From the NCBI RefSeq assembly GCF_009831455.1, contig NZ_WOWO01000002.1, positions 744,001 through 808,000 of the forward strand: a DNA stretch of 64,000 bases, given 5' to 3'. A program made the translations under genes and the position numbers. Source of the DNA: Salinirussus salinus (GTDB taxonomy: Archaea > Halobacteriota > Halobacteria > Halobacteriales > Haloarculaceae). The notes under the pieces are model-generated. The model was not told the origin of the DNA. It ran no database searches and was given only the letters and a program-made list of their open reading frames with translations. Shown piece after piece: positions 41,942 through 50,754 of the stretch (positions are counted from its first letter, which is position 1; each line of letters begins with the position of its first letter).

Positions 41942-42424
41942 TTACTCCCCGTCGGTAGCGGCATCGTCGCCGTCGTCCTGGGTACTCGTGTCCCCCGCGT
42001 CGGCCTCGTCGACCTCCTCCTCGACAGTGACCCGCGTGTCCTCGCCGGTCTCTCCGTCCACCTTTGGGACGCGGACCTGGAGCGTGCCGTTGTCCGACAG
42101 CGTCGCCGTGGCGCCGCCGGGGTCGACGGACGCCTCCGGGAGTTCGACGTGCCCGTCGAGCGCGAGCCCGCGGCCGGGGAAACGCATCTCGAAGCCCTCG
42201 TGGAAGTCCCGGAAGCGGTCGACCCGGACCTGGATCTCGCCGTCCTCGAACCGGACCTGGACGTCGCTGGCCGTCGCGCCGGGAGCGTCGAAGACCGCGA
42301 GGTAGGCGTCGTCGCTCTCGAGCAGGTCGACGGGGAGCGGGCGGGTCTCCTGTGCGCGCCCGACCGCCCGGCCGACCGTCTCGACGACCGTGTTCCCGAT
42401 GGACTCGCCGAGTTCGCGTATCAT
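41942..42424 (-). CDS. Hsp20/alpha-crystallin family small heat shock protein
   Basis: This 160-aa protein has an alpha-crystallin domain (about 28-125) with LPVDLLESDDAYLAVFDAPGA at its start and NGTLQVRVPK near its end, the latter corresponding to the G-x-L family motif. The C-terminus is very acidic. It would bind unfolded proteins as an ATP-independent chaperone. Its start overlaps the stop of the upstream 52-aa zinc protein by 4 nt. Confidence 0.83.
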   Translation of the reverse strand: MIRELGESIGNTVVETVGRAVGRAQETRPLPVDLLESDDAYLAVFDAPGATASDVQVRFEDGEIQVRVDRFRDFHEGFEMRFPGRGLALDGHVELPEASVDPGGATATLSDNGTLQVRVPKVDGETGEDTRVTVEEEVDEADAGDTSTQDDGDDAATDGE

Positions 42425-42579
42425 AGCTCGATGGCTTCCAGCGACTCCGTCCCCTGGCAGTACGGGCAGACGAAGTCGGCCACGCCAACGTCGTCGGGCA
42501 TATCGTAGGTGTAGTGGAGCTCGAACATATCCATCTCGCAGTCAGCGTCGTTGCACACGACTTCGAGGGTGGCAGGCAT
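42421..42579 (-). CDS. 52-aa zinc-binding microprotein (DUF7559-like)
   Basis: ATG 42579 starts MPATLEVVCNDADCEMDMFELHYTY. Cysteines in CNDADC and CPYCQG form a likely CxxxxC/CxxC zinc site. The family (recalled as DUF7559) is small and haloarchaeal. The longer frame upstream is unlikely because it runs into the opposite promoter region. It overlaps the Hsp20 gene by 4 nt (ATGA), so the two are probably co-translated. Confidence 0.75.
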   Translation of the reverse strand: MPATLEVVCNDADCEMDMFELHYTYDMPDDVGVADFVCPYCQGTESLEAIEL

Positions 42580-42680
42580 ACCCGCTCGTAGGGGCGGGGC
42601 ACGTATCAAAGTCGCGGCTCCGGCGGTGTGTCGGACGCCGAGCAGACACGCTCTTTTGCGTCGAGGCGATAGGGGCGGCA

Positions 42681-44399
42681 ATGACCGACCCAGCCGACAT
42701 CGACGCCACCATCGTGGACGGCTACGTCGACGAGCCGGCCCACTTCGGTGTCCCTCCATACATCTCCACCTACCCGCGGTACGTCGCGGGGGCGCTCGTC
42801 GACGCCGGCCTCGACCGCGAGCAGGTCACCTACCACACCATCGACGAACTCCGCGACCACCCCCGCCGGTGGCGCGACGTCGAGGAGGCGGATCTTTTGG
42901 TCTACGTCGGCGGCATGACCGTCCCCGGGAAGTACGTCGGCGGGACGCCCGCCGAGCCCGACGAGGTCCGCAAGCTGGCCTGGACGGCCGACGGCGTCAG
43001 CGTGATGGGCGGGCCGGTCCGCTTCGGCGTCGGCGAGCAAAACGAGGGGGCGACCGAGACCGAACGCGACGACCTGGACTTCGACTTCCTCGCGATGGCC
43101 GACGTCGAGGCCGCCGTGTTCGACCTCGTCGAGAGCGGCCTGGGGGGGTTCAACGACCGGTATCGCGAGGTCGAGGAGGTCACCCGGTGGGCGCAAAAGG
43201 GCGCGTACGTCATCGAGGACCACCCCAACCATCCCGACTACCTGATCTGCGAACTCGAGACCTCGCGGGGGTGTCCCTACCGGTGTTCGTTCTGCACGGA
43301 GCCGCTGTACGGCGACCCGGACTTCCGGCCGCCGGAAAGCGTCGTCGGCGAGGTCGACGCCCTCAGCGAGCGAGGGGCGCGCCACTTCCGGCTCGGCCGG
43401 CAGGCAGACATCCTCGCCTACGGCGGCGACGGCGAGGCCCCCAATCCCGACGCGCTCCGCGAGCTGTACGGCGGGATCCGCGAGGTCGCGCCCGACCTGG
43501 AGACGCTGCATCTGGACAACATGAACCCCATCACGGTCGTGAAGTGGCCGGAGAAGGCCCGCGAGGGGATCCGGGTCATCGCCGAGCACAACACGCCCGG
43601 CGACACCGCAGCGTTCGGGCTGGAGTCGGCGGACCCCGTGGTGCAGGAGCAAAACCAGCTGAACGTCACCGCCGAGGAGTGCTTCGAGGCCGTCCGGGTC
43701 GTCAACGAGGTGGCCGGGTGGCGTCCGGGCGGGGACCGGGAAAACGCGCCGACCTTCGGCGACAGTGCGACCCGCCGGCTGCCGAAGCTGCTCCCGGGGA
43801 TCAACCTCGTCCACGGGCTTCAGGGCGAGCGCCAAGAGACCTTCGAGCACAACAAGCAGTTCCTCGAGCGGGTCTACGACGCCGGCCTGCTGCTCCGGCG
43901 GGTGAACATCCGGCAGGTGATGGCCTTCGAGGGGACGGAGATGGCCGACACCGGCGCGGAGATCGCCCGCGACCACAAAAAGCAGTTCAAGCGGTACAAG
44001 CGGGAGGTTCGCGAGGAGATCGACAACCCGATGCTCCAGCGGGTCGCCCCGCCCGGAACGGTCCTCCCGGACGTCCACCTGGAGTACCACCAGGACGGGA
44101 CGACCTTCGGCCGACAGCTGGGGACGTACCCCCTCCTCGTGGGGATCCCCGGCGAGCGCGAACTCGGGCGGACGGTCGACGTGGCGGTCACCGACCACGG
44201 CTACCGCTCGGTGTCGGGCATTCCCTACCCGCTGGACGTCAACGCGGCGTCGATGGACGAGCTCGCGGCGATCCCGGGCGTGGGCCGCCAGACCGCGGGC
44301 AACATCGTGGTCGACCGACCCTACACCTCGGTGAGCGAGGTCGGCGTCGAATCCATCGACGCCTTCGCGACCGCCGGGTCGCCGGAAAGCGCCGACTGA
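42681..44399 (+). CDS. radical SAM protein with C-terminal helix-hairpin-helix
   Basis: This 572-aa enzyme has the 4Fe-4S motif GCPYRCSFC (C198, C202, C205) and a radical SAM barrel. Before it stands an N-terminal domain of about 180 residues like the B12-binding-type domains of this group, and after it a C-terminal HhH motif (MDELAAIPGVGRQTAGNIV). HhH suggests nucleic-acid contact, so an RNA or tRNA modification role is possible. The substrate is unknown. Confidence 0.87.
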   Translation: MTDPADIDATIVDGYVDEPAHFGVPPYISTYPRYVAGALVDAGLDREQVTYHTIDELRDHPRRWRDVEEADLLVYVGGMTVPGKYVGGTPAEPDEVRKLAWTADGVSVMGGPVRFGVGEQNEGATETERDDLDFDFLAMADVEAAVFDLVESGLGGFNDRYREVEEVTRWAQKGAYVIEDHPNHPDYLICELETSRGCPYRCSFCTEPLYGDPDFRPPESVVGEVDALSERGARHFRLGRQADILAYGGDGEAPNPDALRELYGGIREVAPDLETLHLDNMNPITVVKWPEKAREGIRVIAEHNTPGDTAAFGLESADPVVQEQNQLNVTAEECFEAVRVVNEVAGWRPGGDRENAPTFGDSATRRLPKLLPGINLVHGLQGERQETFEHNKQFLERVYDAGLLLRRVNIRQVMAFEGTEMADTGAEIARDHKKQFKRYKREVREEIDNPMLQRVAPPGTVLPDVHLEYHQDGTTFGRQLGTYPLLVGIPGERELGRTVDVAVTDHGYRSVSGIPYPLDVNAASMDELAAIPGVGRQTAGNIVVDRPYTSVSEVGVESIDAFATAGSPESAD

Positions 44400-44493
44400 G
44401 TACGAGGGCGCCGGTGCGCGCGACGCGGTTCGCCCTCGACCGCGGTGTCGGCAAGCAGAAGGTACTTGCCCGTTCTCGCGGAACCCAGGACCA

Positions 44494-46302
44494 ATGAGCG
44501 ACGTCGAGGTGAGCGTCGTCCTCCCGGCCTACAACGAGGAGGAGACCATCGAGGGGACCGTCGGAGTGACCCTCGAGGCGCTCGCCTCCTTCCTGCCTCC
44601 CGAAAGCTACGAGGTCATCGTCGCCGAGGACGGCTGCGAGGACCGCACCCCAGAGATCGCCGACCGACTCGCCCGCGAGCACGAGGCCGTGCGACACGTC
44701 CACAGCGACGAGCGGCTGGGCCGGGGCGGCGCGCTCGAACACGCCTTCCGGGAGAGCCGGGGGGAGACCCTGGTCTACTTCGACACCGACCTCGCGACGG
44801 ACATGGCCCACCTCGAAGAGCTGGTCGAGAGCGTCCGCTCGGGGGAGTACGACCTCGCGACGGGGTCGCGGTGGCTGCCCGACAGCGAGGCCGACCGGCC
44901 GGCGAAACGGGGCGTCCCGAGCCTGGGGTACAACAGGCTCGTCAGGCTGGTCCTCCGCTCGGAGGTCCGGGACCACCAGTGCGGGTTCAAGGCCTTCGAC
45001 CGCGAGGCGCTGTTCGACCTCCTGGCGGACGTCGAGGACGAGCACTGGTTCTGGGACACCGAAGTACTGGTCCGGGCCCAGCGGGCGGGCTACCGGGTGA
45101 AGGAGTTCCCCGTCGCGTGGGACCCCCAGACCGACTCGAAGGTGAACATCGTCCGGGACGTCCTCGGGATGGGAAGCCAGGTCGTCCGGACCTGGTGGCA
45201 GCTCAGCGTCAGCCCGCGGGTCACCCGCCGGGTGAGTCTTGCCGCCGGGACGCTGCTCGTCCTGTTGGCGCTCGCGCTGATGACGCTGTATCTCGACCCC
45301 TCCGCCGTTCTGGCACGGCTCGGCAGCGCCGACCCCGCGCTGGTCGCGGCCAGCGCGCTGGTCTACCTGCTCTCGTGGCCGCTCCGGGGGATCCGGTACC
45401 GGGACATCCTGGCGGCCATCGGCTACCGCGAGCGGTGGACGTTCCTGACCGGCGCGGTCTTCATCAGCCAGACCGGTAACCTCGTCTTCCCGGCCCGGGC
45501 GGGGGACGGCGTCCGCGCATACGTCGTCAAGGCGCGCCGCGGCATTCCCTACCCCTCCGGGTTCGCCTCGCTGGCGGTCGAGCGCGTGTTCGACCTGCTG
45601 ACGATCGCCGTCCTCGCGGGGACAGTGGTCGGAGGGCTCGTCGTGACCGGTGAGGCGGGCACGCTGGCGACGGCACTGGTGGGGGGAGTGGGTGGTGACA
45701 CCGCAGCAGCCGGCCGGACCGCCCTCGTCGTCGCCGCGGCCGTCGGGGTCGCCGCGGTGCTTGCCACCCTGCTGATCGTCGCCAGCGCCCGCTCGGAGCG
45801 CAACTACGCCCGGCGGCTGGTCACCCGCGTCAGCTCCGACGCCTACGCCGACTACGTGGCCGGCGTGCTCGAGCAGTTCGCCGGCGACGTCCAGACCGTC
45901 GCCCGGGACCGCGGCGCCTTCGCCCGCGTGAGCGCGACCAGCCTGCTGGTCTGGTCGCTGGACGTCGCAGTCGCGGTCGTCGTGATGTTCGCTTTCGACG
46001 TCGCGCTCGCGCCCGGCGTACTCGTGGCGGTCACCTTCCTCGCGGTCAGCGTCGGCAATCTCGCGAAGGTCCTGCCGCTCTCGCCGGGCGGCGTCGGTCT
46101 CTACGAGGGGGCTTTCACCCTGCTGGTGGCCGCGCTGACGCCGGTGGGGGCGGTCACGGCCCTGTCGGTGGCGGTGGTCGACCACGCTGTCAAGAACGTG
46201 GTCACCATCGCCGGCGGACTGGTCTCGATGGCGCTTCTGAACGTCTCGCTGACGACGGCCGTCGAGGAGAGCCGCGACGTCGAGGCCAGCCCGCAGGACT
46301 GA
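44494..46302 (+). CDS. aglD: AglD-like dolichol-phosphate hexosyltransferase with flippase-like domain
   Basis: This 602-aa protein fuses a GT2 domain (about 1-230; VSVVLPAYNEEETIEG, D97-T-D99 metal site, YDLATGSRW) to about eight or nine TM helices of the UPF0104/flippase-like family (about 245-590). This is the layout of Haloferax AglD, which makes dolichol-phosphate-linked hexose for the last sugar of the S-layer N-glycan. Haloarchaea have several similar proteins, so the exact orthology is not certain. Confidence 0.8.
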   Translation: MSDVEVSVVLPAYNEEETIEGTVGVTLEALASFLPPESYEVIVAEDGCEDRTPEIADRLAREHEAVRHVHSDERLGRGGALEHAFRESRGETLVYFDTDLATDMAHLEELVESVRSGEYDLATGSRWLPDSEADRPAKRGVPSLGYNRLVRLVLRSEVRDHQCGFKAFDREALFDLLADVEDEHWFWDTEVLVRAQRAGYRVKEFPVAWDPQTDSKVNIVRDVLGMGSQVVRTWWQLSVSPRVTRRVSLAAGTLLVLLALALMTLYLDPSAVLARLGSADPALVAASALVYLLSWPLRGIRYRDILAAIGYRERWTFLTGAVFISQTGNLVFPARAGDGVRAYVVKARRGIPYPSGFASLAVERVFDLLTIAVLAGTVVGGLVVTGEAGTLATALVGGVGGDTAAAGRTALVVAAAVGVAAVLATLLIVASARSERNYARRLVTRVSSDAYADYVAGVLEQFAGDVQTVARDRGAFARVSATSLLVWSLDVAVAVVVMFAFDVALAPGVLVAVTFLAVSVGNLAKVLPLSPGGVGLYEGAFTLLVAALTPVGAVTALSVAVVDHAVKNVVTIAGGLVSMALLNVSLTTAVEESRDVEASPQD

Positions 46303-46362
46303 GCTATTTGAACCGATTAATCATGTCCGAAGATGTACGGGAAGCGCCCGTGAACGACTCGC

Positions 46363-46420
46363 TTACGTCGCGGTAACGTAATCTTTAAGTATATTTCGGT
46401 TGAATCCAGCTTTACCGAAA
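46363..46420. promoter_or_regulatory. promoter with two inverted repeats upstream of the second tfb
   Basis: TTACGT (46363-46368) faces ACGTAA (46376-46381), just upstream of the TATA-like CTTTAAGTATA at about 46383-46393. A second repeat TTTCGGT (46394-46400) faces ACCGAAA (46414-46420) just downstream. The tfb ATG is 51 nt further, so this gene has a real leader. Confidence 0.45.
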
Positions 46421-46470
46421 CAGGTCCGGGAGACAGGGGCCCGAGAGCCCCGCCCGGCGGATTCGATACG

Positions 46471-47421
46471 ATGACTCAACGGACACAGACCCAGGAGACC
46501 GAAGAGGAAACGGCGGACCAGGATCTGGCCTGCCCGGAGTGTGGCGGGAACGTCGTCGCCGACGAGGAGCGCGGCGAGACGGTGTGTACCGAGTGTGGCC
46601 TGGTCGTCGAGGAGGGCGAGATCGACCGCGGGCCCGAGTGGCGCGCCTTCGACTCCCAGGAGAAAGACGAGAAGTCCCGCGTCGGCGCCCCGACCACCAA
46701 CATGATGCACGACAAAGGGCTGTCGACCAACATCGACTGGCGCGACAAGGACGCCTACGGCAACTCGCTGGACGCCAAACAGCGCCAGAAGATGCAGCGG
46801 CTCCGGAAGTGGAACGAGCGGTTCCGCACGCGGGACTCGAAAGAACGGAACCTCAAGCAGGCACTCGGCGAGATCGACCGGATGGCCTCCGCGCTCGGCC
46901 TCCCCGAGAACGTCCGCGAGACCGCCTCGGTCATCTACCGCCGCGCGCTCGACGAAAACCTCCTGCCCGGTCGCTCCATCGAGGGCGTCTCCACGGCGTC
47001 GGTCTACGCGGCCGCCCGCCAGGCCGGCGTCCCGCGCTCGCTCGACGAGATCACCGACGTCTCCCGCGTCGAGAAGTCGGAGATCGCCCGCACCTACCGC
47101 TACGTCGTTCGCGAACTCGGCCTCGAGGTCAAGCCCGCGGACCCGGAGAGCTACGTGCCCCGGTTCGCCTCGGATCTCGACCTCTCGGAGGAGTCCGAGC
47201 GCCGCGCCCGCCAGCTGCTCCAGAACGCCAAAGAACAGGGCGTCCACTCCGGCAAGTCACCGGTCGGGCTCGCGGCTGCCGCGGTGTATGCCGCCTCGCT
47301 TCTCACCAACGAGAAGACCACGCAGGCCGCCGTCAGCGACGTCGCGGACATCTCCGAGGTCACCATTCGCAACCGCTACCACGAGCTACTCGAGGCCGAG
47401 CAGGACCTGCCCGCAGCCTGA
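46471..47421 (+). CDS. tfb: transcription initiation factor TFB (second copy)
   Basis: This 316-aa protein has a zinc ribbon (C21, C24, C39, C42), the B-finger segment GPEWRAFDSQEKDEKSRVG, and two cyclin repeats. It is similar to the copy at 19795 across its length, but the C-terminus (HELLEAEQDLPAA) differs. Multiple TFBs in haloarchaea drive different gene sets. The promoter has paired inverted repeats, so expression is likely controlled. The aroD start follows about 92 nt downstream. Confidence 0.96.
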   Translation: MTQRTQTQETEEETADQDLACPECGGNVVADEERGETVCTECGLVVEEGEIDRGPEWRAFDSQEKDEKSRVGAPTTNMMHDKGLSTNIDWRDKDAYGNSLDAKQRQKMQRLRKWNERFRTRDSKERNLKQALGEIDRMASALGLPENVRETASVIYRRALDENLLPGRSIEGVSTASVYAAARQAGVPRSLDEITDVSRVEKSEIARTYRYVVRELGLEVKPADPESYVPRFASDLDLSEESERRARQLLQNAKEQGVHSGKSPVGLAAAAVYAASLLTNEKTTQAAVSDVADISEVTIRNRYHELLEAEQDLPAA

Positions 47422-47512
47422 GTCGCCGCCGCGACCCCGTCCCCCGCGCCATCGCGCCCTCCGCGTCGCTGTGGACCCGGATGCTTTTGTCGACGCCCGT
47501 CGACCGGCAGGT

Positions 47513-48226
47513 ATGGACTTCGGGGACTTCCGGCTCGCCGCCTCGACCGCGGACCTCGCCGACGAGCCGGCAGCCCGCGAGCACGCCGACGTCGTCGAGT
47601 TCCGGCTGGACCTGGCGGCGGAGCCGATGGCACAGCTGCGCGCCTACGACGGCGACCTCCCGCTGCTGGTCACCAACCGCGCCGCGTGGGAGGGCGGCGA
47701 GGCCGCCGACACCACCCGGCGACTGGACCGGCTGGCGACCGCCGTCGAGCATCCCCGCGTCGAGGCGGTCGACCTCGAACTCGCGGCGCTGGCAGACGCG
47801 GTCGACGACGCGAAGGCCGCTCACTCCGCGACCCGCGTCCGCGAGGCAGCACGCGAGCACGGGGTGGCGGTCCTCGCCTCCGTCCACGACTTCGAGGGGA
47901 CGCCCGACCGGAAGCGGATGGCGGAGTTGCTCGCGCGGGCCGGGCGGGAGGGTGACGTCGCAAAGCTCGCGGTGACCGCCGCGTCGCCGGACGACGTACT
48001 GGACCTGCTGGCGGTCACCCGGGCAGCGAGCCGCGAGGGGCGGCAGGTGGCGACGATGGCGATGGGCGAGGCGGGTCGGCACTCGCGGGCGGTCGCGCCG
48101 CTGTACGGCTCGCGGGTCGGCTACGCGCCCGTCGACCCCGCGGAGGCGACCGCGCCGGGGCAGTACGACCTCGCGACGCTGGCGGGGCTGGTCGAGCAAC
48201 TGGGCGTCGAGCGGGCGGAAGATTAA
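47513..48226 (+). CDS. aroD: 3-dehydroquinate dehydratase, type I
   Basis: This 237-aa type I enzyme converts 3-dehydroquinate to 3-dehydroshikimate. HADVVEFRLDLA gives the substrate-binding E/R pair. SVHDFEGTP holds the catalytic His; the Schiff-base lysine is in VAKLAVTAAS, and MGEAGRHSRAVAPLYGS lies near the C-terminus. ATG 47513 is chosen because earlier in-frame codons would run through the tfb end. The product of the 3-dehydroquinate synthase gene at 48711 is its substrate. Confidence 0.93.
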   Translation: MDFGDFRLAASTADLADEPAAREHADVVEFRLDLAAEPMAQLRAYDGDLPLLVTNRAAWEGGEAADTTRRLDRLATAVEHPRVEAVDLELAALADAVDDAKAAHSATRVREAAREHGVAVLASVHDFEGTPDRKRMAELLARAGREGDVAKLAVTAASPDDVLDLLAVTRAASREGRQVATMAMGEAGRHSRAVAPLYGSRVGYAPVDPAEATAPGQYDLATLAGLVEQLGVERAED

Positions 48227-48233
48227 ACAGGCG

Positions 48234-48680
48234 GTGACCACGGAGCCTCCAGTAGTGGAAACAGACTCGGCGGACCCGGCCGACTCGCCGGACTCGACGG
48301 GCAAGCGGCCGTGGTTAGCCGCGCTGCTCTCGGTGCTCTATCCCGGCCTCGGTCACGTCTACCTCCGGCTGTGGGGGCGTGCCCTGCTGTGGTTTCTCTC
48401 GATCGTCACCGCGACCGCGCTGCTCGTCCCGCCGGAGGTCTACCCCTCGACGCTGTCGGTGAGCGCGGCGATGGAGGCCGCGCGGGCGCTGCCGCTGACG
48501 GTCAGCCTCACCATCCTGTTGATGACGCTTTTGAACGTCCTCGATGCGTACATGATGGCAAAACAGGGCAAAACGAGCGGCGCTGAGGGGCCGGAGGGGG
48601 AGGCGACCTGTCCGAACTGCGGCAAGGAGGTCGACGAGGAACTCGACTTCTGTCAGTGGTGTACGACCGAACTCGAGTAG
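48234..48680 (+). CDS. two-TM protein with C-terminal zinc ribbon (DUF7575-like)
   Basis: This 148-aa protein starts with GTG. Two to three hydrophobic segments (about 27-48, 48-66 and 86-106) with a PGLGHVYLRLWGRAL turn resemble TM2-type domains. A zinc ribbon CPNCGKEVDEELDFCQWC ends the protein. Function is unknown. It starts 8 nt after aroD and is probably co-transcribed. Confidence 0.72.
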   Translation: MTTEPPVVETDSADPADSPDSTGKRPWLAALLSVLYPGLGHVYLRLWGRALLWFLSIVTATALLVPPEVYPSTLSVSAAMEAARALPLTVSLTILLMTLLNVLDAYMMAKQGKTSGAEGPEGEATCPNCGKEVDEELDFCQWCTTELE

Positions 48681-48710
48681 CTCCGGGGGACGCCCCGCCG
48701 GCCGTCCCGG

Positions 48711-49871
48711 TCACTTCTCGATGATCGACTCCTCGACGGCCTCGCCGAAGTGGCGGGCGGTGTCCTCGTAGTAGACCAGCAGTTCGTCGCCGGGTTCGAG
48801 GTCGGTGACGGCGGTGCGGCCCTCGCGCGTGTGGACCTTGATCGTCTCGGCGTTCTGCAGTAACGTCTCGATCCTGTCGCCGTCCTCGGTCTCGGCCTGG
48901 ACCCGGAACATCGGGCGCTTCTCGATCTTCGCGCGCCCGACGACGGCCTCGCGGGTGTTGCCGTCCGTGTCGACGATCTGGACCTCGGTGCCGCTACCGA
49001 CCTCGGAGAGGTAGGTCGTCTCGCCGCCCGGTACCCGGAGGTAGGCGTGGACCGCGCCGGCGTTGACCCGGAAGGGTCGGGAGGCGACGTAGGGGGACTC
49101 GGCGGTCTCGGCGTGGACGAAAAAGAGCCCGCGGGACATCGAGCCGACGAGCATCCCCTCGTCGTGGTCCATCATGTTCGCGGTGTCGATACAGACCCGG
49201 TCGGCCGAGCCGGTCTGCTCGATTTCGGTCACCTCGGCGTACTCCAGGTCCAGCGTCTCCCGCTCGACGGCGTCGCGGGCCTCGACGGTCCGGCGGATCT
49301 CGCCGGGGTCGTCCGTATCGAGCAGGACGGCGTCGGCACCGATCTCCAGGGTCTCGTAGGCGGTCGCGGCCTCTTCGGCAGTCCGGACGCCGGCCACGAG
49401 CGTCGTCTCCTCGCCGATCCGCGCGATCAGGTTCTCCAGGGGGATGATCTGCCAGTCCTCGCCGACGACGAGGGTGTACTCGGCCTCCTCCGCGACTGCC
49501 TCCGCGAAGGCCTCGTAGCTCTCGTCGAAGATCCGGACGTACCCCCCCTGTGCGCCGTCGGCCCGCAGCGCCGAGAGGTCCGCAGAGCCCGAGAAATCGG
49601 AGGGGAGGTCGACCGTCCCGTCGCCCTCGCCGTCCTTGCCGACGACGGTGGCATCCGGGCTCGGCCCCTCCTCTTCAGCCTCCATGACGTGGACATCGCC
49701 GCCGCCGAAGGCTGCGACGTCGACCTCGCCGAGTTCCCGGACCCGCTCGACGTCGCTCCGGTCGACCAGCACCCAGTCGACGCCGGCCTCCAGCCCGGCG
49801 GTGATCCGTCGCTTGCGGGCCTCCCAGTCGCCGACCTCGTCGTCCGCCTTCAGCCAGACCGAGCGTGTCAT
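48711..49871 (-). CDS. 3-dehydroquinate synthase II (archaeal type)
   Basis: This 386-aa protein starts MTRSVWLKADDEVGDWEARKRRITAGLEAG, as in the archaeal family. That enzyme oxidatively deaminates and cyclises 2-amino-3,7-dideoxy-D-threo-hept-6-ulosonate to 3-dehydroquinate using NAD. Motifs include GADAVLLDTDDPGEI, DRVCIDTANMM and GMLVGSMSRGLFFVHAE. It replaces bacterial AroB; the synthase for its substrate lies at 52292 in this window. Confidence 0.94.
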   Translation of the reverse strand: MTRSVWLKADDEVGDWEARKRRITAGLEAGVDWVLVDRSDVERVRELGEVDVAAFGGGDVHVMEAEEEGPSPDATVVGKDGEGDGTVDLPSDFSGSADLSALRADGAQGGYVRIFDESYEAFAEAVAEEAEYTLVVGEDWQIIPLENLIARIGEETTLVAGVRTAEEAATAYETLEIGADAVLLDTDDPGEIRRTVEARDAVERETLDLEYAEVTEIEQTGSADRVCIDTANMMDHDEGMLVGSMSRGLFFVHAETAESPYVASRPFRVNAGAVHAYLRVPGGETTYLSEVGSGTEVQIVDTDGNTREAVVGRAKIEKRPMFRVQAETEDGDRIETLLQNAETIKVHTREGRTAVTDLEPGDELLVYYEDTARHFGEAVEESIIEK

Positions 49872-49920
49872 GTCACAAGGCTGGCGGGCGGGTGGCTTCA
49901 ACGTGGCGGATCCGGGGACC

Positions 49921-49939
49921 GGGCGGCCGCGAGCCGCCC
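49921..49939. repeat. GC-rich hairpin in the 49.9-kb intergenic region
   Basis: GGGCGGC and GCCGCCC form a 7-bp stem with a 5-nt loop, upstream of the palindrome. It may be a terminator-like or regulatory structure. Confidence 0.4.
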
Positions 49940-49950
49940 CGCAGCCGAGA

Positions 49951-49968
49951 CTCAAACGGCCGTTTGAG
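49951..49968. promoter_or_regulatory. perfect 18-bp palindrome, candidate operator
   Basis: CTCAAACGGCCGTTTGAG is a perfect palindrome 42-59 nt before the ATG of the membrane-anchored ArsR-type regulator and just upstream of its TATA-like GCTATACTC. Such a site suits a dimeric winged-helix repressor or activator. Confidence 0.55.
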
Positions 49969-50009
49969 CCTACGGCACGGCTATACTCTCCCCCACCGCA
50001 GGGACAGTC

Positions 50010-50666
50010 ATGAGTCAGGTCTTCCCGCTGCGGTCGACGGTCGAGCTCGGGGACCGCGAGCCCCGGCTGGTCGACATGGACGACGAGCGAGCCGACGAGG
50101 TGTTCGAGGCGCTGGCGTCGGGCACCACGCGGCGGGTGCTCTCGGCGCTGCACGAGGAACCGCGAACGGCGTCGGACCTGGCGGAAGTCACCGATACCTC
50201 GGTCCAGAACGCCCAGTACCACCTCGGGAAGCTCCAGGACGTCGAGCTGATAGAGCCCGTCGACACCTGGTACTCCGAGCGGGGGACCGAGATGACCGTG
50301 TACGCGCCCGCCGACGAGGCGCTTGTGCTCTTCGCCGGCGAGGACCGCTCGCGGTCGCTGCGGTCGCTGTTCAAGCGCGTCGTGGGCTCGGTCGGGCTGG
50401 TCGCGCTCGCCAGCCTGCTGGTCGGCGCGGTGACCGGACAGGTCGTCGAGGCGCCCGCGCCGGCTCCGGAACCCACGGACGGTCCGGGAGCCATGACGGC
50501 CGAGCGGGTCCAGGACGCCGCGTCCGGTGCTGCGGAGGCCGCCGGCGCCGTCGACCCGGCCCTGCTGGCTGGGCTGGCTTGCTTCGTCGGCGGCCTGGTC
50601 GTGCTCGCCGCCGTTGCCGGGGTCCGGTACCGGAGACGGCGGGCGCGGGAGACGGTCGCTGCGTGA
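50010..50666 (+). CDS. membrane-anchored ArsR-type winged-helix regulator
   Basis: This 218-aa protein has an N-terminal winged HTH (about 24-90, with ALASGTTRRVLSALHEEPRTASDLAEVTDTSVQNAQYHLGKLQDVELIEPV). Two TM helices follow (about 125-146 and 185-206), separated by an Ala/Pro-rich extracytoplasmic loop, and the protein ends in an Arg-rich cytoplasmic tail. It may sense a signal at the membrane and act on DNA directly. A perfect palindrome in front of the gene suggests self-regulation. Confidence 0.8.
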   Translation: MSQVFPLRSTVELGDREPRLVDMDDERADEVFEALASGTTRRVLSALHEEPRTASDLAEVTDTSVQNAQYHLGKLQDVELIEPVDTWYSERGTEMTVYAPADEALVLFAGEDRSRSLRSLFKRVVGSVGLVALASLLVGAVTGQVVEAPAPAPEPTDGPGAMTAERVQDAASGAAEAAGAVDPALLAGLACFVGGLVVLAAVAGVRYRRRRARETVAA

Positions 50667-50754
50667 GGTCACGAGCCCTGCCGGTGGCACCCCTGGCTGT
50701 GTGTCCGGTGTGACCGGGCAGAAAACATTCGCCTCTCGATAAAGGACCCCCTCT

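Noticed and set aside
44239-46185. 648-aa antisense frame over aglD
   Set aside because: No motif and poor composition; aglD has full domain structure on the plus strand.
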